From: a bacterium
GTDB taxonomy: Archaea > JAADDD01
DNA: 64,000 nt
Reading direction: 5' to 3'
Assembly: GCA_013154095.1 (NCBI GenBank)
Contig: JAADDD010000004.1
Span: forward strand, 1-64,000
Under the pieces are notes generated by a model. That model made no database searches. It saw nothing but the letters and a program-made list of their open reading frames with translations, and had not been told where the DNA came from. A program made the position numbers and the translations under genes. Positions 53,236 to 61,595 of this stretch are shown here, piece after piece. Each line of letters opens with the position of its first letter. The first letter of the stretch is position 1.

Positions 53236-54267
53236 TCACTTAGCTAGCAACGATTCGCGAGAAATGTAAGTTATCTGCCCAACCCAGCTTGCCAGCTTCT
53301 CTCCTTTAGGCGGTCTTATGGCAGGTCTCAGCCTGACTAATCTCTTTCTAGGACCAGGAACAGAACCTGCAAGCAGCACCCAGTCTGTGCGCACTATGCC
53401 GTAGTGCGGAATGCCTCCGGGTGGGTTGATTTCTTCAGGATTGTCTCCTATCTTTAGGATAATTTTGTTGTACTCGCAGCGCGTGTGGTACCCTAGCTGT
53501 CCAGGATAAGGCACAGTCCACATCACGCGAGCAGGACCGCGAGGACCAGCGGAACCAATATGCCTGGCAATCCCTTGCAGCTTGTGCTTGCGCTTCATTA
53601 TCTTTTTGCCCCAGCGCTTTACAGGACCTTCAAAGCCTTTGCCTTTGGTAACGGCAAACACGTCAACGTATTCTTTTTCCTTGAAAATTTCAGAAATTCT
53701 AATGTCTTTGCCAAGAATTTCTTTTGCATACTGCCATTTCTTTTCAATGTCTTTTCCGCCTATGTTCCATTCCATTACATCAGGTGTTTTCTTTGGAAAG
53801 CCTGCTAGACGAACATTGGTGTAGGCTAGTACACGTACTTCTTTTACTTTGTCAAGCAGCGATTCAATTTTCTCAAGTCTTTCCTTTAGTTGCTGTTCGC
53901 TGAAGTTTCTTGGCAAGGTTATCCTGAAGTGCAAGCGCTGATCAATGTTTGCCAGGTTCCAGACTTCTCCGATGACTCCAAGGTACTGTGTTTCCTCGTC
54001 TATGCCATATACTCTTATGCCGAAGATTCGCATAGGAGGAACTTCTAGCACAGTTGCCGGCAAGAAAATTTCCTGGCCGTAAGTAGGGCTGTTCTTGTTT
54101 TCGTCAACAACAAAAACATGCGTCATGAATGCCTTGTAGCCTGCAAAACCCTGCACCCTGACCTGCTCCTCTTCTGGCCATGCACGGATCCTAGGAACTT
54201 CGCGCGCGGCACGCTTCCTTGGCTTGTACTGCAGTGAGCCGCGCCTAGGACCATGCGGTGTTGCCAT
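53236..54267 (-). CDS. rpl3: Ribosomal protein uL3
   Basis: 343 residues, first ribosomal gene of the operon. MATPHGPRRGSLQYKPRKRAA start, KGKGFEGPVKRWGKKIMKRKHKLQGIARHIGSAGPRGPARV core (residues about 209-250) and GYHTRCEYNKIILKIGD are diagnostic of archaeal/eukaryal uL3. Five bases separate it from the DsbA-like gene. Confidence 0.97.
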   Translation of the reverse strand: MATPHGPRRGSLQYKPRKRAAREVPRIRAWPEEEQVRVQGFAGYKAFMTHVFVVDENKNSPTYGQEIFLPATVLEVPPMRIFGIRVYGIDEETQYLGVIGEVWNLANIDQRLHFRITLPRNFSEQQLKERLEKIESLLDKVKEVRVLAYTNVRLAGFPKKTPDVMEWNIGGKDIEKKWQYAKEILGKDIRISEIFKEKEYVDVFAVTKGKGFEGPVKRWGKKIMKRKHKLQGIARHIGSAGPRGPARVMWTVPYPGQLGYHTRCEYNKIILKIGDNPEEINPPGGIPHYGIVRTDWVLLAGSVPGPRKRLVRLRPAIRPPKGEKLASWVGQITYISRESLLAK

Positions 54268-54333
54268 GACTCTGCACGCTGTAACCAGTAAGCAATGCTT
54301 ATGTGGTTGGGCGCAGCTTAATAATGTTTCCGG

Positions 54334-56190
54334 CTAGCCTTTTACTACCCCCAGCGGCCTTGTTTTTGCAACTTTTCTGGCGATTCCTGCAAGCTCGGCA
54401 GCTTCTACTACAAGCGATACATCCTTGTAAGCATATGAGACTTCCTCTACTACTGTTCCCATTGACTCTGCCATTACTAGTATTCCGCGAGACTCGAGCT
54501 GCTGGAGAATTTCTCGTGCCCTGTACCTGCGCTTTGCTTCTGCTCTTGACATTACTCTGCCCGCACCGTGCGGTGCAGTAAACCAGCACTCGCTTGCTTG
54601 CTCTGTGCCAACGAGAATATAAGAAGCCCTGCCCATGTCTCCTGGTACCAGCACTGGATGCCCTGTTGCTAAGTACTTCTTCGGCACGCCTGGCATCTCT
54701 GCAATGAAGGCGCGCGTTGCACCTTTTCTGTGCACTATTAGTTCCATCTTTTTGCCGTCTACTTCATGGCGCTCAATTTTTGCGATGTTATGAGCTACAT
54801 CGTACACGATTTCTAGTCCTAGTTCATCTGCCGATTTTCTGAAGACTTTCTTGAAGCTCTCGCGCACCCAGTGTGTGATAAGCTGGCGGTTGGTCCACGC
54901 AAAGTTTGCTGCGCACTTCATTGCCTTGAAGTAGTCCTGCGCTTCCTTGTCGTGGAAGTAGGCATAGACAAGCTCCCAGTCCTCTATAGGATAGCCGTGA
55001 CGCTTAATGTAGTGCCGCAGTACCTGCAGGTAGTCGTCGCATATCTGGTGACCATAACCGCGCGAGCCAGTATGGATCCAGACTACTACTTGTCCAGGTT
55101 CCTCTATGCCAAAGACCTTGGCAGTCGTAGGATCATAGATTTCTTCTACTACGCCCACTTCGAGGAAGTGGTTGCCTGAACCTAGCGTTCCTAGCTGCGC
55201 TCTGCCTCGTTCTTTTGCTCTGGCAGAAACCTTACTCGGATCGGCTCCTTCCATGCAGCCTCCTTCTTCTATTCTTTCAGGATCGTCGGCCCATCCATAA
55301 CCGCGAAAAATTGCCCAGTAAACACCTTCTCTGGCTACCTGATCTAGTTCCTGCACTGAAAGTCTGAGCTTACCCTCAGAGCCTACTCCAGAAGGAATGT
55401 TCTCGAAAAGGGTACGGAGCAGTTCCTTTAGCTTTGGCTGCACGTCTTCTAGCCTGAGATCTGTGCGCAGCAAGCGTACTCCGCAGTTGTGCACCGTTAT
55501 TCCTTCAGCAAAGAAGAGGTGAGTGTGCTCCAGCACAAGATCGTAGACGCGGGTCTCACAGTCTATATATTCTATATTTATGATATAATCATATTCATAT
55601 TCTATTATATTATTGTGTGCGCTGAGCAGGAGACAGCAGGCTACCTGCATGCCTGGCAGCAAGTTTCCTGCGCACCTTAGCCCAGCAGATGTGAGCACAG
55701 GATGTTCTGGCGTTAGCACCAGCTTTCTTCCTTGGGCTGTAACCAGCACCACGAGACCCCGTGCCTTGCGCTCCGCTACTGCCAGAATTTTTGCTGGCCC
55801 GCTAGGAGTAGCAACAGCTTCTCCTGGTCGCAGCTCCTCTACCCGCTTCCACTCTCCGCTAGCAAGTAGAACGTGCGTGCCTTCTGCTACGCAGTTAATG
55901 TCATAACCAATACCTCCTGGAGAGATCACACCTTCGTCTACGCTAAAGGCTGCCACACCACCTATAGGAAAGCCGTAGCCTTGGTGCGCATCAGGCATTG
56001 CGATCGAGTACTTCTGGATGCCTGGCAAACAAGCAACATTTGCTACTTGTCGCAGCACAGCATCCTCCAGCTGCAGAAGCAGTTGTCTGGACATGTAGAG
56101 CCTGCCAGGTACACGCATGCCTTTCTTGAATGTTTTTGGCAGCTCGTAGACACCTTTTCGCACTTCTCTGACGAGCGCTTCTGAAACCAT
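54334..56190 (-). CDS. rtcB: RNA-splicing ligase RtcB with intein
   Basis: 618 residues from the ATG at 56190; a GTG seven codons earlier leaves no room for a promoter before the divergent gene. RtcB joins 2',3'-cyclic phosphate and 5'-OH RNA ends, as in tRNA splicing. Metal and GMP ligands are visible: the Cys of INCGVRL after the intein, GSGNHFLE, IHTGSRG, DVAHNIAK and the guanylylated His of APHGAGR. A 136-residue mini-intein splits the protein between INC positions, directly before the catalytic Cys. Removing it gives about 482 residues, normal for RtcB. Confidence 0.96.
   Translation of the reverse strand: MVSEALVREVRKGVYELPKTFKKGMRVPGRLYMSRQLLLQLEDAVLRQVANVACLPGIQKYSIAMPDAHQGYGFPIGGVAAFSVDEGVISPGGIGYDINCVAEGTHVLLASGEWKRVEELRPGEAVATPSGPAKILAVAERKARGLVVLVTAQGRKLVLTPEHPVLTSAGLRCAGNLLPGMQVACCLLLSAHNNIIEYEYDYIINIEYIDCETRVYDLVLEHTHLFFAEGITVHNCGVRLLRTDLRLEDVQPKLKELLRTLFENIPSGVGSEGKLRLSVQELDQVAREGVYWAIFRGYGWADDPERIEEGGCMEGADPSKVSARAKERGRAQLGTLGSGNHFLEVGVVEEIYDPTTAKVFGIEEPGQVVVWIHTGSRGYGHQICDDYLQVLRHYIKRHGYPIEDWELVYAYFHDKEAQDYFKAMKCAANFAWTNRQLITHWVRESFKKVFRKSADELGLEIVYDVAHNIAKIERHEVDGKKMELIVHRKGATRAFIAEMPGVPKKYLATGHPVLVPGDMGRASYILVGTEQASECWFTAPHGAGRVMSRAEAKRRYRAREILQQLESRGILVMAESMGTVVEEVSYAYKDVSLVVEAAELAGIARKVAKTRPLGVVKG
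55486..55893 (-). other. Mini-intein in RtcB
   Basis: 136 residues (100-235 of the precursor) from Cys100 to Asn235, followed by Cys236. Block A is CVAEGTHVLLASGEW, block B LVLTPEHPVLT with the TxxH histidine, block F VYDLVLEHTHLFFAEGITVHN. The penultimate His and final Asn are intact, so splicing should work. There is no homing endonuclease domain. The insertion point, just before the active-site Cys of RtcB, is the site also used in Pyrococcus, so horizontal spread at a protected position is likely. Its coding DNA is AT-rich at the centre (about 55560-55620). Confidence 0.92.
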
Positions 56191-56228
56191 ATAGAAATAA
56201 AACTTGGGCACGTTATTAGAAATTTAGA

Positions 56229-57038
56229 ATGCGCGCAAAAATTATTGAATTCATTAATGCATTAATTAATTTTTTAATTAATTTATCAATTGTTTATTCA
56301 ATAATTGTTCAAGTAAATAATTCATTTCTTATTGTACCTCCTCGTGCTCCTGCCTGCACCACTGCTCTAGTAAAGAACACCGAGAGCCAGGCCTGCACCG
56401 TACTTGTGCTGCCGCTAGTCAACAAAACATCGGTAGTCTACCTTTTCAGCACCAACATTTCACCGATGTACTTCACGCTACTTCCAAACAGCTCAAAACT
56501 TGTGCGAATCTGCTTTTCTTCTCCTCCAACAGTCCCTCCAGTAATCACAAACTATACTTTAGGAATTTACGTGAACGGAAAGCTAACAAAAAAGCTGCAC
56601 TTCGTGCTCTGGTTTGGCTACTATTACGAGTTCCGAGCTGCCGTGCTCGTGCTGCCACCGGCATTTTACCACGACAAGATCTACGTGCTCGTGAGGCTGG
56701 CTAACACTGGTACATTGCCAGACCAGTACGAAGTAGAAGCGCTGGTAAATGGAAGGCTGCGCTGGCACAGAACAGTTTCCTTGCGACCTGGTCAGGTAAC
56801 CAGCTTGTATACTTGCTTGCAGCCTGCAGCTTTTCACGTTACCGTAACTGTAAAGATCCGCTCGTTGCACAGCGTGCAGAAATACAGCAAGACTTTCAGC
56901 TTGCTGAAACTCTACTATCCTCTCGAGCTACTTAGAATAATAATAGAAAAATTGCTGCGACTGGCGCTTTTCAGATCAGTCCAACCTCATCACGTTCTCA
57001 GCGCGAGAACAGGGTCATCATCTGCAGGCAAGGTTTAG
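56229..57038 (+). CDS. Secreted or membrane-anchored beta-sandwich protein, unknown
   Basis: 269 residues. An Ile/Asn/Phe-rich N-terminal helix (about 7-28) acts as signal or anchor, followed by beta-rich repeats with many NxS/T sequons (NKTS, NISP, NSSK, NYTL) and a [17 protein letters not shown] segment like CARDB/NEW3-type surface domains. No enzymatic motif. The first 100 bases are very AT-rich, unlike the rest. The last 20 codons are antisense to a box C/D RNA, so the C terminus may be constrained by it. Confidence 0.7.
   Translation: MRAKIIEFINALINFLINLSIVYSIIVQVNNSFLIVPPRAPACTTALVKNTESQACTVLVLPLVNKTSVVYLFSTNISPMYFTLLPNSSKLVRICFSSPPTVPPVITNYTLGIYVNGKLTKKLHFVLWFGYYYEFRAAVLVLPPAFYHDKIYVLVRLANTGTLPDQYEVEALVNGRLRWHRTVSLRPGQVTSLYTCLQPAAFHVTVTVKIRSLHSVQKYSKTFSLLKLYYPLELLRIIIEKLLRLALFRSVQPHHVLSARTGSSSAGKV
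56967..57025 (-). ncRNA. Box C/D sRNA antisense to the end of the surface-protein gene
   Basis: On the minus strand: box C ATGATGA 57021-57015, D' CTGA 57001-56998, C' GTGATGA 56993-56987, D CTGA 56974-56971. Guides are 13 (57014-57002) and 12 (56986-56975) bases. All four boxes are perfect. It lies just after uS15 on the same strand, so it may be processed from that transcript, and wholly within the 3' end of the opposite gene. Targets not identified. Confidence 0.75.
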
Positions 57039-57457
57039 CGTATGTACATTTCTGCTGTCTCTCTGGAATACTCAAATTCAGGAGGAAGTCTATCAATCTT
57101 TTTATAGTACTTAATTAGTGTTTTAATTTTTGATTCTATTAATATTAGACCCCTTTTAGAAACCATGTCCTTAGGGTGTCGCTGCAAGTGCTTCCATGTT
57201 CTTACTGCTCTCTTCATTAAGTGCATTAAATCTTCTGGAATTTTCGGCGCTAGGCCATGCTCTTCTAAAATTTGCAGTATTTTCTTTCCAGTAACTTCCT
57301 TCACGTCAGGAATGCCATAGTTATCGCGCAGAATCCTGCCAATATCTGAAGGCAGGTAACCTCTGCGCGCCAGCTCAACTACTAGTTCTTCTACCTGTTT
57401 GGCATCAATTTCTTTTAGGCTAAGTTCCACGACAGGCACTTTCTTTTCTTCTGCCAT
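57035..57457 (-). CDS. rps15: Ribosomal protein uS15
   Basis: 140 residues. [29 protein letters not shown] and the C-terminal [36 protein letters not shown] match the archaeal/eukaryal form, with a Lys/Glu lead. A TATA box (AAATATAAATG, 57491-57481) is 29 bases upstream, giving a leaderless mRNA. The same element faces the eL41 gene on the other strand. Confidence 0.96.
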   Translation of the reverse strand: MAEEKKVPVVELSLKEIDAKQVEELVVELARRGYLPSDIGRILRDNYGIPDVKEVTGKKILQILEEHGLAPKIPEDLMHLMKRAVRTWKHLQRHPKDMVSKRGLILIESKIKTLIKYYKKIDRLPPEFEYSRETAEMYIR

Positions 57458-57480
57458 GCTATATCACACCAGGCTGGAAA

Positions 57481-57491
57481 CATTTATATTT
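57481..57491. promoter_or_regulatory. Shared TATA box of uS15 and eL41
   Basis: CATTTATATTT read on plus and AAATATAAATG on minus. It is 29 bases from the uS15 ATG and about 25 bases before the predicted eL41 transcript start near 57510. Confidence 0.5.
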
Positions 57492-57534
57492 TTCTTCTGC
57501 GAGTATTTTGGTACTTAAAATTCCGGGTGGAAAC

Positions 57535-57651
57535 ATCAAGAGGAGCTCCCGCAGGTGGAAAAAGTACAGGAGAATGCGGTGGAAGAACTACAAGAAAAGG
57601 CTGCGAGAAGTGAAGCGCTTAAGGAGAAGGCAGCGAGAGGCGGCTATCTAA
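57535..57651 (+). CDS. Ribosomal protein eL41 with apparent ATC start
   Basis: 38 residues, over half Arg and Lys, with RRWKKYRRMRWKNYKKRLR followed by more basic helix and the end REAAI. As I remember Thermococcales eL41 (37 residues, starting MKRR.. and containing GRMRWKW), the match runs from the first codon, which here is ATC. A ribosome site GGTG (57526-57529) sits five bases before it. Alternatives are a leaderless TTG at 57508 (47 residues) or the internal ATG at 57574 (25 residues, eukaryal length). The TAA overlaps the polB stop on the other strand by four bases. Confidence 0.8.
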   Translation: MKRSSRRWKKYRRMRWKNYKKRLREVKRLRRRQREAAI

Positions 57652-60113
57652 AAGAACTCGTCGAGGGTTGTTTGCTTCCTCCCTTCGTATACGTCCTCGA
57701 ACTTGAGGTTGAAGGCTGCAAGGATACGCTCTACTGCTGGCTTGATCTGCTTTTCTATATAATATTGGTAGTCGATGTTGTTGATTCTTTCAAGATCTTC
57801 CGGATCAATTACTGGCTCCCAGTCCTTTGTTGTCTTAATAATGCCTATTTTGTCGCCCACGAAAACACGCTTGCCCATAGACTTTGCCTTCAGGTAGGCC
57901 CTAACATGCGGTGGCATTGACTTGTATTCTTTTGGATCCTTTGTTATCTGCTTGTAGATCACCAGCATGTTTTTCAGCTCTCCCCTGAACATGCGGTCAA
58001 TGTAGTCTTTCAGCACTTTCTTGAACTCCTCTATCTTTTCTTGCAGCGCATATTCAGCTGCAAGTTTCTGCAGCAACTGGGCAAGCGGAGACCAGTCTGT
58101 GCGTTTAGTCTCGAAGCCCTTAATTTCGAGCTTCGGTTTACCGTTAGGATCCTCATAGAATATTCCTACATAGCGTTTCTTTACTCCGGAGAAGAGAATT
58201 CTCTCGAAAACACCTTCAACTTTGATGTTAATCGTGCAGTATTCCTTGCTGATGTGCCATTTTTCGTCTATGTGCTTCACGTACTGTTCGTTTAGTCTGC
58301 TAGCAATGTTGTTGGCAATGTCGAACGCTTCCTGTAGATTGCTTGCGCCTGTTTTAATGAAAATTGAATCGGTGTCGCCGTAGACAACTTCGTAGCCCCA
58401 ACTTCTTGCAAGCATCTCTGTGTACCAGTTAAGGTATCTGCCAAACGCAGTGATAGATTCGGCAACGTCTACATCAAATACCCTGTTGCGCTCGTAGCCC
58501 ATGGCTCCGTAGAAAGAATTAGCGATCAACTTGAAGGCAAGCTGCAGCACATCATAGTATTCTGCCAGCCACTTATATTCTTGCTTCTTTGCTGGATCCT
58601 GTTCTTGCTCTGCCAGCTTTTTGTATTCTTTTTTCAGTTTCTTCGCCTCTTTTCTTCTTTGCAGCAAGTATTTTTCTAGACTTGGAACAATGCCAAGTCC
58701 TTTTGAAGGATGTCTAAACCTTACTCCTGTATCTGGAGCAACTATTTCTCCGTTAGGATCCTTCGTATCGAACGAAACATTGAACGTAATCATAATGTTT
58801 GGATATAGTGACTCGAAGTCCAGGTAGGCAACATATTTGTGCAGACCCTTTACTGGCTCGATTACTCGTGCTCCAGAATACTTGTAGCCTTTCTCTACAT
58901 TTTTCTTTGTCGGTAACACCAGCCCTCTTTTTCTTGCCTCGCGCAGCACTAGACTGTCAAAAATTGCGGTCTTTTTGCGCACATCGTACACAAACACTCC
59001 TCCTACAATTGCCTGCATCAAGAAAGCGTCAAGTGCTCGCTTAACCTTGTTCATTTCGTAGACAAGTACAGCGTCCATGACGTTGTACTCGATAAACTGC
59101 GGGTCTGCCTCTTCCCACATCCGTACAATGCTTGTGCCTGCATGCTCGATTTCTACTTTACCGTAACCCAGCACTGCCTTGGCAACAGTGTCGAGCTTCC
59201 AGTTCTCGAAGCGCTCTCCTAGCAGCTTGAGCATTTCTAGCAAGTCGAGAAACGCTCTGCCTGGAATTTCTATTGCTTTTTCAGATACTTTTGGCGGTTT
59301 GTTGATTCTTCCAAGCAGCGGCTCAATTCCTAGCTTTTTCATCCTGAGAACAAGATAAGGATAGTCAAACTTCGTAGAGTTCCAGCCAAGAAAAACGTCA
59401 ATGTCTTTTGCCCAGATGAACTTCTTCAGTTCTGCGAGCATTATGCGCTCGTCAGAAAAAGCAAAGACCTGCACGCCATCCTGCTCTTTGGCGGCTTGCT
59501 TGAACCTTTCAGGTCTTTCGTGCCAGACAAAGAAATAGCGCTGCAGCTCACCGTTTTCTTCTATCACAAGTGCCACAGAAATGATAGGATCTGATCTTGG
59601 ATCAGGAAACTTATTCGGAGGATTTCGGCATTCAATGTCTATGGCAGCAACGCGCAGCTTTGTTGGCAGCTTCTCGCACTGTGCAGGTTCCAGCCTTTCC
59701 TGATAAAGACTAACCCTGTATTTAGTTAAAGTTCCGGGCATTAGCGAGCCTTCTGGTCTTTTTATCCAGCCAAAAATTCCTTTATCAAAAAGAAACCTCT
59801 TGACAAACACTATATCAGCTTCATATGTTTCAGAAAAGCTGTTCCTGAGCTCTTTTACGTCTGCTGGCACGCGCACAGTTATTTTCTTTACTTCCTTGCC
59901 TGCCAAGTTCTTGTATGGGGTGTTCTCAACAGAAAGTATCCGAGGATCGTTTGGCACTGCTGCATCTTTGGGCACAAAAAAGTATGGCCTGAAACCTTTC
60001 ACGTCCACCTGGTAAGAATTTCCGTCCTCTCCTCTGCAGAAAAGGTGAATTACTGGTTCCTTAGCGTCTGTGGTAGTATATGTTGCGTCGACAATGTACA
60101 AAAGATCATCCAT
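57648..60113 (-). CDS. polB: Family-B DNA polymerase
   Basis: 821-residue replicative-type polymerase. Exonuclease motif IDIEC at 158-162, polymerase motif A DFESLYPN at 432-439, KLIANSFYGAMGY motif B, and motif C YGDTDS at 578-583. The C terminus RKQTTLDEFF is a PIP box for PCNA binding. No intein is present. Length is typical of archaeal PolB. A divergent promoter lies near 60151-60169. Confidence 0.97.
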   Translation of the reverse strand: MDDLLYIVDATYTTTDAKEPVIHLFCRGEDGNSYQVDVKGFRPYFFVPKDAAVPNDPRILSVENTPYKNLAGKEVKKITVRVPADVKELRNSFSETYEADIVFVKRFLFDKGIFGWIKRPEGSLMPGTLTKYRVSLYQERLEPAQCEKLPTKLRVAAIDIECRNPPNKFPDPRSDPIISVALVIEENGELQRYFFVWHERPERFKQAAKEQDGVQVFAFSDERIMLAELKKFIWAKDIDVFLGWNSTKFDYPYLVLRMKKLGIEPLLGRINKPPKVSEKAIEIPGRAFLDLLEMLKLLGERFENWKLDTVAKAVLGYGKVEIEHAGTSIVRMWEEADPQFIEYNVMDAVLVYEMNKVKRALDAFLMQAIVGGVFVYDVRKKTAIFDSLVLREARKRGLVLPTKKNVEKGYKYSGARVIEPVKGLHKYVAYLDFESLYPNIMITFNVSFDTKDPNGEIVAPDTGVRFRHPSKGLGIVPSLEKYLLQRRKEAKKLKKEYKKLAEQEQDPAKKQEYKWLAEYYDVLQLAFKLIANSFYGAMGYERNRVFDVDVAESITAFGRYLNWYTEMLARSWGYEVVYGDTDSIFIKTGASNLQEAFDIANNIASRLNEQYVKHIDEKWHISKEYCTINIKVEGVFERILFSGVKKRYVGIFYEDPNGKPKLEIKGFETKRTDWSPLAQLLQKLAAEYALQEKIEEFKKVLKDYIDRMFRGELKNMLVIYKQITKDPKEYKSMPPHVRAYLKAKSMGKRVFVGDKIGIIKTTKDWEPVIDPEDLERINNIDYQYYIEKQIKPAVERILAAFNLKFEDVYEGRKQTTLDEFF

Positions 60114-60150
60114 TAAAAACTAACAGTAGAGGACGACAAAAACTTTCTAA

Positions 60151-60169
60151 CATTATAAATATTTTATTG
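60151..60169. promoter_or_regulatory. Divergent AT-rich promoter between polB and the 242-residue gene
   Basis: CATTATAAATATTTTATTG is centred 27 bases before the plus-strand ATG at 60184 and about 47 before the polB ATG on minus. Confidence 0.5.
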
Positions 60170-60183
60170 CTTGTAATAATACT

Positions 60184-60912
60184 ATGTTTCATGTGCACTT
60201 TTCCTCTGAGCTCTCTGAGTGGCTAAGGAAAGTGCTGCGCGAGGTAAACTATTTCTATGGCTTCGTGGAGCACCGCCCAGAAGTGCATGTATACATTACT
60301 CGTGCAGACCACCATGAGCCAGCTATTTATTATATCTCTGGTACTGTACACAAAATTATTATTAATCTCGAAAGAGTAAAAGACCTAGAAAAGCTGCTAT
60401 TGAAAAAAGCTTTCTACATTTTGCGCCACCATCTTTTTCATGTGCACGAAACATTTGCGCCGCACTATTTAGCTAAGCTTGATAGCGTGGACAAAGATTC
60501 AGTGAAGAAAATAGAAGAGCTGCACAAAGTACTAAATGCTCCTGCAGACTTCTTTGAAGAATTAGCGGGTCCTTATATTCACATGAAAGATATCTACACT
60601 AACTTGCTTGCCTGGAAACAGCTTACTGAAAAGAAGAAAACATGGGATGCTTGCTACAACTACAAGAAATGGGCATTACTGTATGCTTGGAAGGCTGCAC
60701 TGCAGCACCACGATGCTTCTCTTGGCGCTAGAGTATATGCTGCCCTTGTTGACAGCATTTACCGTGCATATAACAGAGATCTTCAGCCAAGCTACTGGTA
60801 CGCGCACTTCTATGCCAGGTACAAGGAGCTCGAGCCAGAATATCTCCAGCAGCTGGCAAAAGCAGCAGAGCCAGCAGTCTACAGGTTTGCTGTGCTTGCA
60901 GCGAAGTATTAA
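60184..60912 (+). CDS. His-rich protein of unknown function
   Basis: 242 residues, helical, with many His and aromatic residues. The segment LRHHLFHVHETFAPHYL near residue 80-95 resembles a zinc-metalloprotease helix but has HHLFH instead of HExxH, so it would be inactive or a different metal site. A later WALLYAWKAALQHHDASLGARVYAAL helix pair follows. I do not recognise the family. Own TATA box, leaderless; next to tRNA-His. Confidence 0.7.
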   Translation: MFHVHFSSELSEWLRKVLREVNYFYGFVEHRPEVHVYITRADHHEPAIYYISGTVHKIIINLERVKDLEKLLLKKAFYILRHHLFHVHETFAPHYLAKLDSVDKDSVKKIEELHKVLNAPADFFEELAGPYIHMKDIYTNLLAWKQLTEKKKTWDACYNYKKWALLYAWKAALQHHDASLGARVYAALVDSIYRAYNRDLQPSYWYAHFYARYKELEPEYLQQLAKAAEPAVYRFAVLAAKY

Positions 60913-60915
60913 AAG
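60907..60915 (+). promoter_or_regulatory. TATA box of tRNA-His
   Basis: TATTAAAAG is about 31 bases before the tRNA, partly inside the stop codon of the upstream gene. Confidence 0.5.
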
Positions 60916-60941
60916 ACCTGGTCCTGCAACATCTTTTTAGT

Positions 60942-61019
60942 GGCCGCCGTGGGGTAGCCTGTGGCCTAGCCTGCGGGACTGTGGATCCCGTGACCCGGGT
61001 TCAAATCCCGGCGGCGGCC
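60942..61019 (+). tRNA. tRNA-His (GUG)
   Basis: The gene begins with an encoded G-1 (60942) opposite discriminator C, acceptor GCCGCCG/CGGCGGC, anticodon loop CTGTGGA on CGGGA/TCCCG giving GUG, T arm GGGTTCAAATCCC. No CCA is encoded. It ends one base before the convergent dcd stop codon. Confidence 0.95.
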
Positions 61020-61020
61020 C

Positions 61021-61494
61021 TCAGAGATTCTCCCTGTAATAACTTCCTCTGTACAGTTTTTCTGGCGGCAAGAGCAGCCTAAAAAAGACTAGCTGCGCAA
61101 CTTTTGCTCCCTGCTCTAGTTCTAGTCCGTGTGGATTTTCTACTACAAGCAGATTTTCCCCTTTTCCCTCATATCCAGGATCCCAGTAACCTGGCAAGAT
61201 GTATGCTCCGCAGCGTAGCAGCGTAGACCGAGGAATAGTAATGGCAGCGCAGTCTGGTGGAACCTTCACTGGTTCAGCAAACCTTATCTTGTACACACCT
61301 TTTTCTAGCCTGTACACTCCGTTGCTTGGCTCGAGTTCTTCTACTTCTGGCAGCTGCTTACTGTGCCTGTGCACCTTGCCCTGGTTCTTAAAGACAAAGA
61401 CTTTCTCTATGCTCAGGTCAAGGGAGGCAGGCTGGTACCTGTCGTCTGGTAGTCCTGGCAGCAGAACCCTGAGCAGCCAGTCAGGAATAATCAT
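61021..61494 (-). CDS. dCTP deaminase / dUTPase family enzyme
   Basis: 157 residues of the Dcd/Dut beta-barrel family. RYQPASLDLSIEKVFVF near residue 19 is the Dcd-type QPASLDL motif, IPRSTLLRCGAYILPGYWDPGYEGKG the nucleotide-binding motifs, and GAKVAQLVFF the C-terminal strand. Whether it deaminates dCTP, hydrolyses dUTP or both is not decidable. It provides dUMP for thymidylate synthesis and keeps uracil out of DNA. Convergent with tRNA-His. Confidence 0.88.
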   Translation of the reverse strand: MIIPDWLLRVLLPGLPDDRYQPASLDLSIEKVFVFKNQGKVHRHSKQLPEVEELEPSNGVYRLEKGVYKIRFAEPVKVPPDCAAITIPRSTLLRCGAYILPGYWDPGYEGKGENLLVVENPHGLELEQGAKVAQLVFFRLLLPPEKLYRGSYYRENL

Positions 61495-61528
61495 AATATC
61501 ATTGAATAATATTATAATAAAAGAAAAT

Positions 61529-61590
61529 GTGCGGTGATGACTTTAGCCTTGCCTGAAGAGTGATGAGCTGGTGTACCACTGATTCGCGTA
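61529..61590 (+). ncRNA. Box C/D sRNA between dcd and the coiled-coil gene
   Basis: Box C GTGATGA 61534-61540, D' CTGA 61553-61556, C' GTGATGA 61560-61566, D CTGA 61579-61582, both guides 12 bases, with a 6-bp terminal stem (61528-61533 with 61585-61590, two wobbles). A TATA-like ATTATAATAA lies at 61511-61520. The D' guide contains TTTAGCCTTG, complementary over ten bases to the CAAGGCUAAA run in domain I of 23S rRNA as I remember it. Confidence 0.85.
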
Positions 61591-61595
61591 CTGCA

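Noticed and set aside
56240..56335. AT-rich inverted-repeat-like start of the surface-protein gene as a mobile element scar
   Set aside because: It encodes a plausible Ile/Asn/Phe-rich membrane helix in frame, and the repeats are imperfect and low in complexity.
57555..57920. 121-codon plus-strand frame starting at GTG across the polB end
   Set aside because: It is antisense to the C-terminal coding part of polB and competes with the eL41 frame; its Glu/Ala-rich start is the out-of-frame reading of the basic eL41 codons.
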